The notes: generated by a model from the sequence alone, not told the origin. Shown: positions 1 through 6,379, counted from the first letter of the stretch. The stretch is DNA of 8,406 bases from Armatimonadota bacterium (GCA_020696885.1 JAJFMS010000092.1:1-8406); one strand, 5' to 3'. Translations and numbers: made by a program.

Positions 1-679
1 TCGCGCTGTGGAACAGCGTGGTCATGAGGCCCAGGACCAGGAACGCGATGATGGCGTGTTCCACCTTGGTGGTGAACAGCGAGGCGACCACCGCGCCCAG
101 CAGCGAGACCACCGTCCAGACCTGGCAGTAGAGCAGGCCCCAGCCCAGGCCGCGCAGGAGGCGGCATCCGATTCCGGGATGGCCGGTGAGCAGTTCGTCC
201 GGGCGCTGCGAGGGCTGCGGCCTCCCCACCGTTCGCTGCGGGGCGGCGGCACGAGGTGCCGGTGCGGATGGCTGCAGCGCCCCGGCGCCGGAGGCTTTGG
301 CCGTAGCCACGGCGCGCGCATGCTGCACGTGCGTCAGGAGCGCCTTCGCGTCCTCATGACGGGGATCGTTCTCCAGCAACCGGTTCACCCGCCACTGCGC
401 CTGGTCGAGCCGCCCCACCTGGAAGAGCCCGCAGGCCAGGTTGTACTCCACGGCGGGATCGCCCGGATTCAGGAGAGCCGCCGTTTCGAGCGACTTCACC
501 GCCGCGTCCAGGTTCCCTTGCTGCGCGTGGCACACCCCCAACAGCGCGTGCGCGTGCCCGTCCGCGGGCGTACGCTGCACGAGTGTGCGCAGGATGGAGA
601 GGGCATCGTCTACCTGGCCAGCCTCCACGCGGGACACCGCGTCCGCCAGTGAGCCGGGAGAGGGGGTAACAGCTTCCAT
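1..679 (-). CDS. TPR-repeat protein with C-terminal membrane segments (C-terminus beyond window)
   Basis: The frame is open from an ATG at 677-679 (minus strand) to the left edge, 226 codons with no stop, so the 3' end is missing. Residues 11-118 form about three tetratricopeptide repeats, with the usual Ala/Gly/Leu pattern and the phrases ALLGVCHAQQGNLDAA, NPGDPAVEYNLA and NDPRHEDA. Residues 125-165 are an Ala/Pro/Gln-rich, probably disordered linker. From about residue 172 the chain becomes hydrophobic, with likely membrane helices near 178-202 and 208-224, so the TPR part would lie at the N-terminal side of a membrane anchor. TPRs are protein-protein scaffolds, and no enzyme motif is visible. 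No good Shine-Dalgarno lies before the ATG, although the codon pattern supports this frame. The gene diverges from the ankyrin gene. The TPR assignment is firm; the role is unknown. Confidence 0.85.
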   Translation of the reverse strand, partial: MEAVTPSPGSLADAVSRVEAGQVDDALSILRTLVQRTPADGHAHALLGVCHAQQGNLDAAVKSLETAALLNPGDPAVEYNLACGLFQVGRLDQAQWRVNRLLENDPRHEDAKALLTHVQHARAVATAKASGAGALQPSAPAPRAAAPQRTVGRPQPSQRPDELLTGHPGIGCRLLRGLGWGLLYCQVWTVVSLLGAVVASLFTTKVEHAIIAFLVLGLMTTLFHSA

Positions 680-689
680 GGTTTTTTAG

Positions 690-705
690 CCGGCAGGCGC
701 GCCGG
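690..705. repeat. GC-rich inverted repeat in the divergent gap
   Basis: CCGGC at 690-694 can pair with GCCGG at 701-705 around a 6-nt loop. It lies 11 bp upstream of the TPR gene start, beside an A/T run at 682-688 (TTTTTTA on the plus strand). It may be an operator-like or leader hairpin for the TPR gene. The A/T run is on the wrong side for a plus-strand terminator and reads as A residues on the minus strand. Confidence 0.3.
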
Positions 706-716
706 AGCAACCGGGA

Positions 717-748
717 TTGTCGATCAGCCGTCGGACCCGCTGTATCAT
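717..748 (+). promoter_or_regulatory. weak sigma70-like promoter candidate for the ankyrin gene
   Basis: TATCAT at 743-748 matches the -10 consensus at 5 of 6 positions. TTGTCG at 717-722 matches the -35 consensus at 4 of 6 but lies 20 bp upstream, longer than ideal. It sits in the 152-bp divergent gap and points toward the gene starting at 832. In a high-GC genome such matches arise by chance, so this is only a candidate. Confidence 0.25.
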
Positions 749-813
749 CCAAACGGTGGAAGTGCTCTCCCGTGCTCGCTGGCGAACACTGGAGGCAGTC
801 CCCTCCGCAGCCC

Positions 814-823
814 AGGAAAGGAG
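814..823 (+). promoter_or_regulatory. ribosome binding site deciding the ankyrin gene start
   Basis: AGGAAAGGAG at 814-823 lies 8 nt before the ATG at 832. This favours 832 over the in-frame GTG at 772, which has no comparable site and would add 20 residues of poor domain character. Confidence 0.75.
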
Positions 824-831
824 CCCCGCCG

Positions 832-3381
832 ATGCCCCGCAGACAGTACCCGGACGAACCCCCGCTCATTGGAGCCGTGCTGAACGGGGACCTCCGGCAG
901 GTCCGGCAACTACTCGGAGATGGGGCGGATCCGAACGCGTCCTCCAGCCAGGGCGAGGCCGCGCTTTCCCTCGCCGCCCAGCGCCCGGAGATCGGGGTGG
1001 CGCTCATCGACGCGGGGGCGGACCTCGCCCGCGCGCACCGGAACACGATCAACCCGGTGTGGGCCGTCGGCACCGGCCGGGCGGATGTAGTGGCGAAGGT
1101 GCTGGACGCGGGCGGTGACCTGAACTGCCAGACGGCGATGGGCACGCCGCTGCACGTGGCCGCGCGCGAGGGGAAGGCGGAGATCTTGCGGCTGCTGATC
1201 GAGCGCGGAGCCGACGTGAACGCCGGCAATCTCGTAGGCACGCCGCTCTACGACGCGCTCCGGAACGGGCACACGGAGTGTGTCGAGCTGCTGATCCGGG
1301 CCGGCGTGGCGCTGGAGCCACCCCGGAATGCCGCGGACACGCTGCTTACCCGCGCCACTCACCACCGCAGCACGGAGATCGTGGCCCTCCTGCTGGCTGC
1401 AGGGACGCCGGTGGACGAGCGGGGGAAGATCAGTGAATACCCGCCAGGCACCCAGCAACTGGTGGAGCGTTACGCCAACGCCACCCCGCTGTTGATGGCA
1501 GCCCGGCTGGGTGAGCTGCGGATCGTCGAGCTGCTGCTGGAAGCCGGCGCGAACCCCCGGCTCCGCGATGAGGACGGCCGCTACCCGCTCGATCTTGCGC
1601 GGGAGCACGGGCACTCAGAGGTGGCGGAGCGCCTGGAGTCAGCCCTGAAGGCGACCGAGAGCAACGCCTCCGGCAGCGTCGACGAGGACCTGCTCCTGGC
1701 ATCCGAGCGCGGCGGGGAGGAGGTGATCCGCCGGCTCCTGGCGCAAGGGGCGGATGTGAACGCCCGCGACACCCGCTCGAAGGCGAACCGGAGTACTCCC
1801 CTACTGCTGGCGGCGCGTCACGGCCATCTCGAGGCGGTGCGGGCGCTGCTCCAGGCGGGGGCGGACGTAACCGCCAGCGACCTGGATGAAGAGCAGTCGC
1901 TCCGGCAGGCGCTCTGGATGTACCGCGAGGTAGGCGCGGAGGCGATCCGGGCCGAGGGGTTGACCCTCGGCCGCACGGCGCTCCACGAGGCCGTGGCGCG
2001 CGGCGACGCGGCCATGGCCGAGCTGCTGCTGGAGGCCGGCGCGCCGGCGGACCCGCCGGACGTGGTCGGGCTTACGCCGCTGCTGCTCGCTGCGCAGGGC
2101 GGACACGCGGCTCTTGTGGGCCGGTTGCTGGCCGCCGGCGCTAACCCGAAAGCCGCGGATGCGGACAAGTCCGGCACGGTCGCCGCGGCGGTGGCGAGCG
2201 GTAGCGTGGAGTGCGTGGAGCTGCTGCTGCGGGCAGGTGCCAGGATCCCCGGTGGTAAGAAGACCAACCTGCTGGCACGGGCCAATGCCGAGATCGTGGA
2301 CGCGCTGGTGCGTGGCGGCGCCCGCGTGGACGCCGTCGACAGCTTCGGGAACACCGCGCTCATCGGCGCCGCGGAAGGTGGCCGCCTCCCGGTGGTGCAG
2401 CGGCTGCTGAAGCTGGGGGCGGACGTCAACCACCGCAACCACCACGGCGAGACCGCACTGATCCGGGGCGCCACCCTCGGCGTGTCGGTGACCCGCTACG
2501 AAGCGTTGCGGAAGCGGAACGATCCGCTGCTACATCGGAAAGTGGAGCTGGCCCGCGTGCTACTGGATGCGGGGGCGGACATAAACGCCGTCAGTAACCA
2601 CGGCCAGGGAGCGCTGGCAATGGCCGCCTTTACCCAGAACGAGCCGCTCGTGCGCTTCCTGCTGGACCGCGGCGCCGACCCCACCCTCGGCGACGTGGCC
2701 GGCACTCCGCTGGAGCTCGCCCGCAAGTACCACTTCGCACCGGACCTGGTCGAGCGTCTCGGCCAGGTTGCCCCGCCTCCGGACGTCGAGCCGCCGGCGG
2801 AGCCCGAAGCGCCCGGCGAGGCGTCGGCGCCGCTGGAATGGTCCCCGCCGGACCTCTCCGGGGCGCTGGCGCAGGCGGAGTACCGGCAGGCTGTGGCGGA
2901 TCTGGAGGGCTGGTGCGGCACCCGAGCGGTTGCGTTTGAGCACGCGCCCGGCGCGTTTTACCTGCACGTGGACTCGCGGTCCGGCTTCGAGTTCGAAACC
3001 GCGCGGGCGCAGCTCCTCGCCCGCGGCTGCACGCTCGTCTGGATCGATCCGCTCCGCCGCCAGCAGGTGGGCGTCTTTCCCACGGCAGACCAGTTCGACG
3101 TGGTCTCCGCCATGGGCACCCACGCCGCGAACTACGATCTCGGCCCACAGGAGCTGGTTGCGTGGCTGCGAGCCCTGCACGCGGATCTGCCGTTCGAGAT
3201 CACCGGTCTGCACCATGACGTCGTCGAGGGCCGGTTCCTGGAAGAGATCCGGGAGCCCCGCAGGCTGGCGAAGCGGATGTACGAGTTCTGTCCGGACATC
3301 GTGGATCAGGGCACCGGCACCGTGGCCGCGCTGGCGCTGTCGCTTGAAAAGGACCGCACCCTGTACCTCTGGTGGGACTGA
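832..3381 (+). CDS. Multi-ankyrin-repeat protein with C-terminal DUF4253-like domain
   Basis: 849 residues, started at the ATG with a strong Shine-Dalgarno. Residues 9-645 hold about 18 ankyrin units, several near-canonical (GTPLHVAAREGKAEILRLL, STPLLLAARHGHLEAVRALL, each followed by a GADVN-type turn). Others are degenerate or short, such as the unit around TNLLARANAEIVDALV, and one carries an insertion between its two helices. A Pro/Glu/Ala-rich linker at about 647-678 leads to a separate globular domain (about 678-849) containing GANYDLG-like AANYDLGPQELVAWLRAL, FEITGLHHDVVEGRFL and the ending FCPDIVDQGTGTV...LYLWWD. From memory this pattern matches DUF4253, whose members typically end in a Trp-Trp-Asp motif. 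There is no signal peptide, so it is probably cytoplasmic. Ankyrin arrays bind proteins, and ankyrin proteins also occur as immunity factors in polymorphic toxin loci, but no toxin gene is visible here. The C-terminus appears complete. Ankyrin call near certain; DUF name moderate; function unknown. Confidence 0.93.
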   Translation: MPRRQYPDEPPLIGAVLNGDLRQVRQLLGDGADPNASSSQGEAALSLAAQRPEIGVALIDAGADLARAHRNTINPVWAVGTGRADVVAKVLDAGGDLNCQTAMGTPLHVAAREGKAEILRLLIERGADVNAGNLVGTPLYDALRNGHTECVELLIRAGVALEPPRNAADTLLTRATHHRSTEIVALLLAAGTPVDERGKISEYPPGTQQLVERYANATPLLMAARLGELRIVELLLEAGANPRLRDEDGRYPLDLAREHGHSEVAERLESALKATESNASGSVDEDLLLASERGGEEVIRRLLAQGADVNARDTRSKANRSTPLLLAARHGHLEAVRALLQAGADVTASDLDEEQSLRQALWMYREVGAEAIRAEGLTLGRTALHEAVARGDAAMAELLLEAGAPADPPDVVGLTPLLLAAQGGHAALVGRLLAAGANPKAADADKSGTVAAAVASGSVECVELLLRAGARIPGGKKTNLLARANAEIVDALVRGGARVDAVDSFGNTALIGAAEGGRLPVVQRLLKLGADVNHRNHHGETALIRGATLGVSVTRYEALRKRNDPLLHRKVELARVLLDAGADINAVSNHGQGALAMAAFTQNEPLVRFLLDRGADPTLGDVAGTPLELARKYHFAPDLVERLGQVAPPPDVEPPAEPEAPGEASAPLEWSPPDLSGALAQAEYRQAVADLEGWCGTRAVAFEHAPGAFYLHVDSRSGFEFETARAQLLARGCTLVWIDPLRRQQVGVFPTADQFDVVSAMGTHAANYDLGPQELVAWLRALHADLPFEITGLHHDVVEGRFLEEIREPRRLAKRMYEFCPDIVDQGTGTVAALALSLEKDRTLYLWWD

Positions 3382-3387
3382 CTATAA

Positions 3388-3408
3388 TGCTCCCCGGAAA
3401 CTGGACAG
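3388..3408 (+). repeat. IS3 element left terminal inverted repeat
   Basis: This 21-bp end matches the reverse complement of the right end (4643-4663) at 15 of 21 positions. The outer 8 bases TGCTCCCC and the inner GACAG are perfect, with a divergent middle. Confidence 0.75.
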
Positions 3409-3412
3409 TTCA

Positions 3413-3425
3413 TTAAGCTAAGCTC
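3413..3425 (+). repeat. subterminal inverted repeat of the IS, left copy
   Basis: TTAAGCTAAGCTC at 3413-3425 pairs with GAGCTTTAGCTTAA at 4616-4629. The match is complete except for one extra base in the right copy. The copies lie 25 bp and 34 bp inside the two ends, so they are a second inverted pair and not part of the terminal repeats. Confidence 0.6.
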
Positions 3426-3453
3426 CGAGGGTATCAAGAGGGAGCAAGCAGGG

Positions 3454-3783
3454 ATGTCCAAGACCCGGAAGACCTATGCGCCGGAGTTCAAGGCCAAGGT
3501 GGCCCTGGAGGCGCTGAAGGAGCAGGAGACACTGGCCGAGCTCGGCAGTCGGTTTGGCGTGCATCCGGTAGTGGTGGGCCAGTGGAAGAAGCAGTTGCGC
3601 GAGGGCCTGCCCCAGGTCTTCGCTGACCGCCGGGCCCAGGCTGGCCAGGCGGAGGCAGAGTTGCGGGACCAGTTGTACCAGCAGATCGGTCAGCTCAAAG
3701 TCGAGCTGGACTGGCTGAAGAAAAGCTGGCCTGGACCGTTGAGCAGAAGCGAGCCGCGATCGAGCCGGCCGACCCGAAGGTGA
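3454..3783 (+). CDS. IS3-family transposase OrfA (DNA-binding subunit)
   Basis: 109 residues. Residues 5-50 match the helix-turn-helix type seen in IS3/IS911 OrfA proteins: YAPEFKAKVALEAL, then LAELGSRFGVHPVVVGQWKK, where the recognition helix ends. Residues 65-90 form a leucine-zipper-like coiled coil (AELRDQL...IGQLKVELDWLKK) for multimerisation. OrfA recognises the element's terminal repeats and regulates transposition. A GGGAG-type ribosome site lies about 9 nt before the ATG. After K90 the sequence turns into unrelated Arg/Ser/Pro-rich residues (91-109), because the conserved family frame continues in the -1 frame that leads into OrfB. The stop TGA overlaps the GTG start of OrfB (GTGA, 3780-3783). 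Confidence 0.92.
   Translation: MSKTRKTYAPEFKAKVALEALKEQETLAELGSRFGVHPVVVGQWKKQLREGLPQVFADRRAQAGQAEAELRDQLYQQIGQLKVELDWLKKSWPGPLSRSEPRSSRPTRR
3718..3726 (+). other. probable -1 frameshift point joining OrfA to OrfB
   Basis: OrfA reads AAG AAA AGC here. A shift of -1 after AAA reads AAG CTG GCC and continues as KLAWTVEQKRAAIEPADPKV straight into OrfB, giving a fused product of about 369 residues. The A-run is only four bases long and does not form a classical X XXY YYZ heptamer, so it is either a weak slippery site or a one-base loss from a longer A-run. Confidence 0.6.
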
Positions 3784-4562
3784 GCCTGGTGCGCCAGTGT
3801 GAGCTTCTCAGTCTGGCCCGCTCCAGCTACTACTACGCACCCGTGGGGGAAAGCTCCGAGAACCTAGCGTTGCTCCGCTGGCTGGATGAGCAGTATACGC
3901 GGACCCCCTTCTTCGGGGTGCGGCGGATGACGGCGGTCCTGCGGGACGCCGGGTATGCCGTCAATCCCAAGCGAGTGGGCCGTCTGCTACGGCTCCTGGG
4001 GCTGGAGACGCTCTTTCCGGGGCCGCGCACGAGCCAGGCGGCCCCGGGGCATCGGATCTATCCGTATCTGTTGCGCGGGGTGAGTATTGAGCGCGTGAAC
4101 CACGTGTGGCGTAGCGACATCACCTACATCCGGCTGCGGGGTGGCTTCGTCTACCTGGTGGCGGTACTGGACTGGTACAGCCGCTACGTGCTGTCGTGGC
4201 GCCTCTCCAACACGCTGGAGCAGGGGTTCTGTCTGGAGGCGCTGGACGCGGCGTTGGCGCAGGGCCTGCCGGAGATCTTTAACACGGACCAAGGGGCGCA
4301 GATCACCAGCCCGGCCTTCACCGGCCGCCTCCCCGCGACGGGGATCCGCATCAGTATGGACGGCCGGGGGCGGGCGCTGGACAACATCTTCATCGAGCGG
4401 CTGTGGCGGAGCGTGAAGTACGAAGAGGTCTATCTCCAGGATTACGCCACCCTGGGAGACGCGCAACGCGGGTTTCGACGCTACTTCCGGTTCTACAACC
4501 ACGAGCGCCCGCATCAGTCGCTCGAGTACCGTACCCCCGCCCAGGTCTGCCAGGCGGGGTAA
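3780..4562 (+). CDS. IS3-family transposase OrfB (DDE integrase-type catalytic subunit)
   Basis: 260 residues from a GTG that overlaps the orfA stop. The N-terminal part (SLVRQCELLSLARSSYYY, then TPFFGVRRMTAVLR and NPKRVGRLLRLLGL) is the HTH_21-like region usual in OrfB. The retroviral-integrase-type core follows, with D113 (VWRSDITYI), D170 (IFNTDQGAQ) and E206 (DNIFIERLW). D170 and E206 are separated by 35 residues, the canonical DD(35)E of IS3 elements. The ending FYNHERPHQSLEYRTPAQV is also typical, so the catalytic subunit looks intact. Conserved OrfB-type residues continue upstream of the GTG in the same frame back to about 3723. The working transposase is therefore probably the OrfAB fusion made by frameshifting. 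Confidence 0.94.
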   Translation: MSLVRQCELLSLARSSYYYAPVGESSENLALLRWLDEQYTRTPFFGVRRMTAVLRDAGYAVNPKRVGRLLRLLGLETLFPGPRTSQAAPGHRIYPYLLRGVSIERVNHVWRSDITYIRLRGGFVYLVAVLDWYSRYVLSWRLSNTLEQGFCLEALDAALAQGLPEIFNTDQGAQITSPAFTGRLPATGIRISMDGRGRALDNIFIERLWRSVKYEEVYLQDYATLGDAQRGFRRYFRFYNHERPHQSLEYRTPAQVCQAG

Positions 4563-4615
4563 CCGAGGGGAGGCTGCGCCTGGATGGGAGCCCGATGATT
4601 GGTTTGTTGGGTAGA

Positions 4616-4629
4616 GAGCTTTAGCTTAA
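4616..4629 (-). repeat. subterminal inverted repeat of the IS, right copy
   Basis: Partner of 3413-3425, found downstream of the orfB stop within the 101-bp non-coding tail of the element. It could be a transposase contact site or a folding element; this is inference. Confidence 0.6.
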
Positions 4630-4642
4630 GGTACGCCAAAAG

Positions 4643-4663
4643 CTGTCTTGACTAAGGGGAGCA
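4643..4663 (-). repeat. IS3 element right terminal inverted repeat
   Basis: Partner of 3388-3408, with the outer 8 bases GGGGAGCA identical after reverse complementing. Imperfect inner positions are usual for IS3-family ends. Confidence 0.75.
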
Positions 4664-4674
4664 CCTCATAGGAG

Positions 4675-5967
4675 CTACTCTCCAATCTCTGCGGCGATGA
4701 TGTCCCAGTTCCCGTTCCCACCTGCCACCAGGTTGTTTGCATAGCTTTGAAATACGACGACGTTCGCTTTGGCACTGGCGGCCAACTGCTCACTGTGACC
4801 GTTGGCATAACGGCCATCCGGCGCGTGGCTAACGAGGCTTGTGAGCCCCGTCTCCTGGGAGGTTTGGTAAACCTGGGCCACTCCCGTGGGGCTTAGGGCG
4901 CGGAAGGTGATGGCGCCCGAGGATGAACTGAAGTAGGGAGTGATGCACGGGCTAAAGCTGGAGATGCCGCCGGGACCCTGGATGACGCGGCTGGTGTAGG
5001 CGTTGCGATCCCGCAAGTAGACGTTCAACTCATTATCGGTGTCCTTCGAACTCAGACGCGCCCAGGTCTCAAAAACCACATAGCGACCATCGTCCGTGAT
5101 CCCTGCCTGGGTTCGGAAAGGCATCTCAGCATTCGCTTGCGTTGCAATGCCGCTGACATTGACGCGGCTGGTCGTCCCCGTTGTCATGTCGCGGAGAAAC
5201 ATGTCTACCTGGCCGTTGGTGTCTCCGGAGACGAGGTTGGTGGCCCGCGAGGTAAACAGCACGTAGCGACCATTCGGGCTCATGCCGGCAACCGATGACT
5301 CCCCGTTGCCGGGGTTCCCGTTGGGAGTGCGACTGACGAGGACCGGGGCACTACTGTTCCGGTCTCGGTAGTAGACATCGGCTGCGCCATTACCGTCGAC
5401 GAGGATCAAGTTGGTGGCCCTCGAATTGAACGCTACATATTGTCCGGTTTCGCTAAGGAACCCCGACCCGGATCCTCCGTTCGCCTGCCGATTGAAGGGA
5501 CCTACGCTCACCCGCTGGGTGGTCCCGGTGGTGACGTCCGTGAGGAAGAGGTCTCCGCTTGCGTTCGTGTCACCGGCAACAAGATTGGTAGCCTCCGAGT
5601 AGAAGGCGACGATGCGACCGTTGCCGCTGATCCGCGCGCCGACCGAGAGATCGTTGCCCTGTGCTCCTCCGGTGGAGAGGCTCACTAAGCGTGTTGTCCC
5701 TAGAAGCCGGTCCCGCAGGAATACGTCACTGTAACCATTTGTGTCGTTGCTCGCGAGGTTGCTGGCAAAGCTGTCGAAAACCACGTATCGGCCATCAGAG
5801 TTGATGTCCGGTCCAGCGGAGACACTGTTGGCCGGCACTTCAGCCGAGTCGACCGAACAGAGCTCCAGGGTGTAAGTGTTGGCGAGAGCAGCTGTGCCAC
5901 TGAGGGCCGCAAAGAGGACCACGCAAACGACAAGCAGTCGAGTGAAACGCGAGTTGCTGGGAGGCAT
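4675..5967 (-). CDS. Exported repeat protein, TolB/PD40-like beta-propeller
   Basis: 430 residues. An AGGAG site 6 nt before the ATG supports the start. Residues 1-29 are a signal peptide (basic N-region, hydrophobic LLVVCVVLFAALSG, likely cleavage after ALA-N). The mature chain is about six blades of roughly 45-60 residues, each with a strand like DGRYVVFxS, an ATNLVxGDTNG loop, a DVFLRD strand and a TTRLVS strand. Clear blades centre on residues 58-98, 115-155, 173-212, 230-270 and 291-330, with a weaker one near 400-425. The DTNGxxD loops resemble small calcium-binding loops. The architecture is that of PD40/TolB-like propellers, so it is probably periplasmic or extracellular and binding rather than catalytic. 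The stop is 11 bp from the IS. The DNA is visibly less GC-rich than the ankyrin gene, which hints at a different origin. Confidence 0.85.
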   Translation of the reverse strand: MPPSNSRFTRLLVVCVVLFAALSGTAALANTYTLELCSVDSAEVPANSVSAGPDINSDGRYVVFDSFASNLASNDTNGYSDVFLRDRLLGTTRLVSLSTGGAQGNDLSVGARISGNGRIVAFYSEATNLVAGDTNASGDLFLTDVTTGTTQRVSVGPFNRQANGGSGSGFLSETGQYVAFNSRATNLILVDGNGAADVYYRDRNSSAPVLVSRTPNGNPGNGESSVAGMSPNGRYVLFTSRATNLVSGDTNGQVDMFLRDMTTGTTSRVNVSGIATQANAEMPFRTQAGITDDGRYVVFETWARLSSKDTDNELNVYLRDRNAYTSRVIQGPGGISSFSPCITPYFSSSSGAITFRALSPTGVAQVYQTSQETGLTSLVSHAPDGRYANGHSEQLAASAKANVVVFQSYANNLVAGGNGNWDIIAAEIGE

Positions 5968-5973
5968 CCTGGT

Positions 5974-5978
5974 CTCCT
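5974..5978 (-). promoter_or_regulatory. ribosome binding site of the exported propeller gene
   Basis: AGGAG on the minus strand ends 6 nt before the ATG at 5967. It fixes the start, which is also followed by a good signal peptide. Confidence 0.75.
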
Positions 5979-6003
5979 GATGCGCGCGGTGGGTGCGCGT
6001 GGG

Positions 6004-6231
6004 CTAATCAACTTTGTTCGGGTGGTACGCTTCTCCCTCTAACATCCTCGCGATCTCGTGGGCCACATTGGTGATCCGCGCTTGGGTGCCGGCTCTAGAG
6101 GTCCGATTCATCAATTCGCCATGGGGCCAACCCTTCTCCTTCAGCCGCTTCACGTGCGCGGCCAGGTCCCGGCGGGTGTAGTTCCAGCGGAACGGCTGTG
6201 GATCGTCGTTGTATCCGGCCGCGTGTAAGAC
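6004..6231 (-). pseudogene. C-terminal remnant, possibly IS630-type transposase
   Basis: About 75 codons ending in TAG at 6004-6006. The convincing part starts near VLHAAGYNDD. The phrase YNDDPQPFRWNYTRRDLAAHV resembles the C-terminal end of IS630-family transposases (a Tyr-Asn, then Pro-Phe-Arg/Lys-Trp, then Tyr-Thr), which directly follows the DDE core. The core itself is absent. The frame stays open to 6315, but codons beyond 6231 look like the wrong frame of a different fragment. The tail after FRW is longer than usual for that family, so the assignment is weak and another protein is possible. It ends 36 bp upstream of the start of the exported propeller gene, whose promoter must therefore lie within or beside this debris. 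Confidence 0.4.
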
Positions 6232-6361
6232 CCGGCCGGTACTTTGAAGATGCCCGTCTCCTCGAACGCCTGAGCGATCGCCTTCGCATGTCCTGCTTTT
6301 CGATGAAGTAGACATCCTCTACGCAGCGCGAGCCGTTGACGGCGATGAACCAGCGGTCCAC
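6232..6361 (-). pseudogene. frameshifted fragment of an unrecognised protein
   Basis: Two adjacent minus-strand frames read like one coding stretch. VDRWFIAVNGSRCVEDVYFIEKQD (6361-6290) continues after a one-base loss near 6288-6291 as AKAIAQAFEETGIFKVPAG (6287-6231). Third codon positions are almost all G or C in both parts, supporting real former coding sequence on this strand and not on the other. A GTG at 6359-6361 could be the start, but no ribosome site is seen. The family was not recognised. It abuts the IS630-like remnant in yet another frame, so the two pieces may be separate genes joined by deletion. Confidence 0.4.
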
Positions 6362-6379
6362 GGGAGGCGGTCTAGGTCG

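Larger units (their letters stand above)
3388..4663 (+). mobile_element. IS3-family insertion sequence, apparently complete (1276 bp)
   Basis: The element is bounded by TGCTCCCC at 3388 and its complement GGGGAGCA ending at 4663. It contains orfA (3454-3783) and orfB (3780-4562) in the order and -1 frame relation typical of the IS3 family, and its length is within that family's range. The left-end phrase CCCCGGAAACTGGACAG is of a kind common at IS3-type ends. The flanks (CTATAA on the left, CCTCAT on the right) show no obvious 3-5 bp duplication. It lies 6 bp after the ankyrin stop and 11 bp from the stop of the convergent propeller gene, so neither gene is broken. The ends are assigned from the inverted repeats only. 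Confidence 0.85.

Noticed and set aside
772..831. Upstream GTG start for the ankyrin protein
   Set aside because: It has no ribosome binding site. The ATG at 832 has a strong one at ideal spacing, and the extra 20 residues add nothing domain-like.
354..1241. Minus-strand open frame of 295 codons spanning the TPR and ankyrin gene starts
   Set aside because: It crosses a divergent intergenic region and reads in the wrong frame of both genes. Its composition is Arg/Ser/Pro/Ala-rich and shows no domain pattern.
832..2760. Direct DNA repeats such as GCGGGGGCGGACGT-like strings as a mobile or minisatellite repeat
   Set aside because: They fall at the same point of each ankyrin unit and simply encode the recurring GADVN turn.
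6260..6379. Plus-strand open frame upstream of 6380 reading LFDEVDILYAARAVDGDE
   Set aside because: It looks protein-like, but its third codon positions are much less G/C-rich than those of the mirror-register minus-strand frame. It is therefore the antisense of that fragment.
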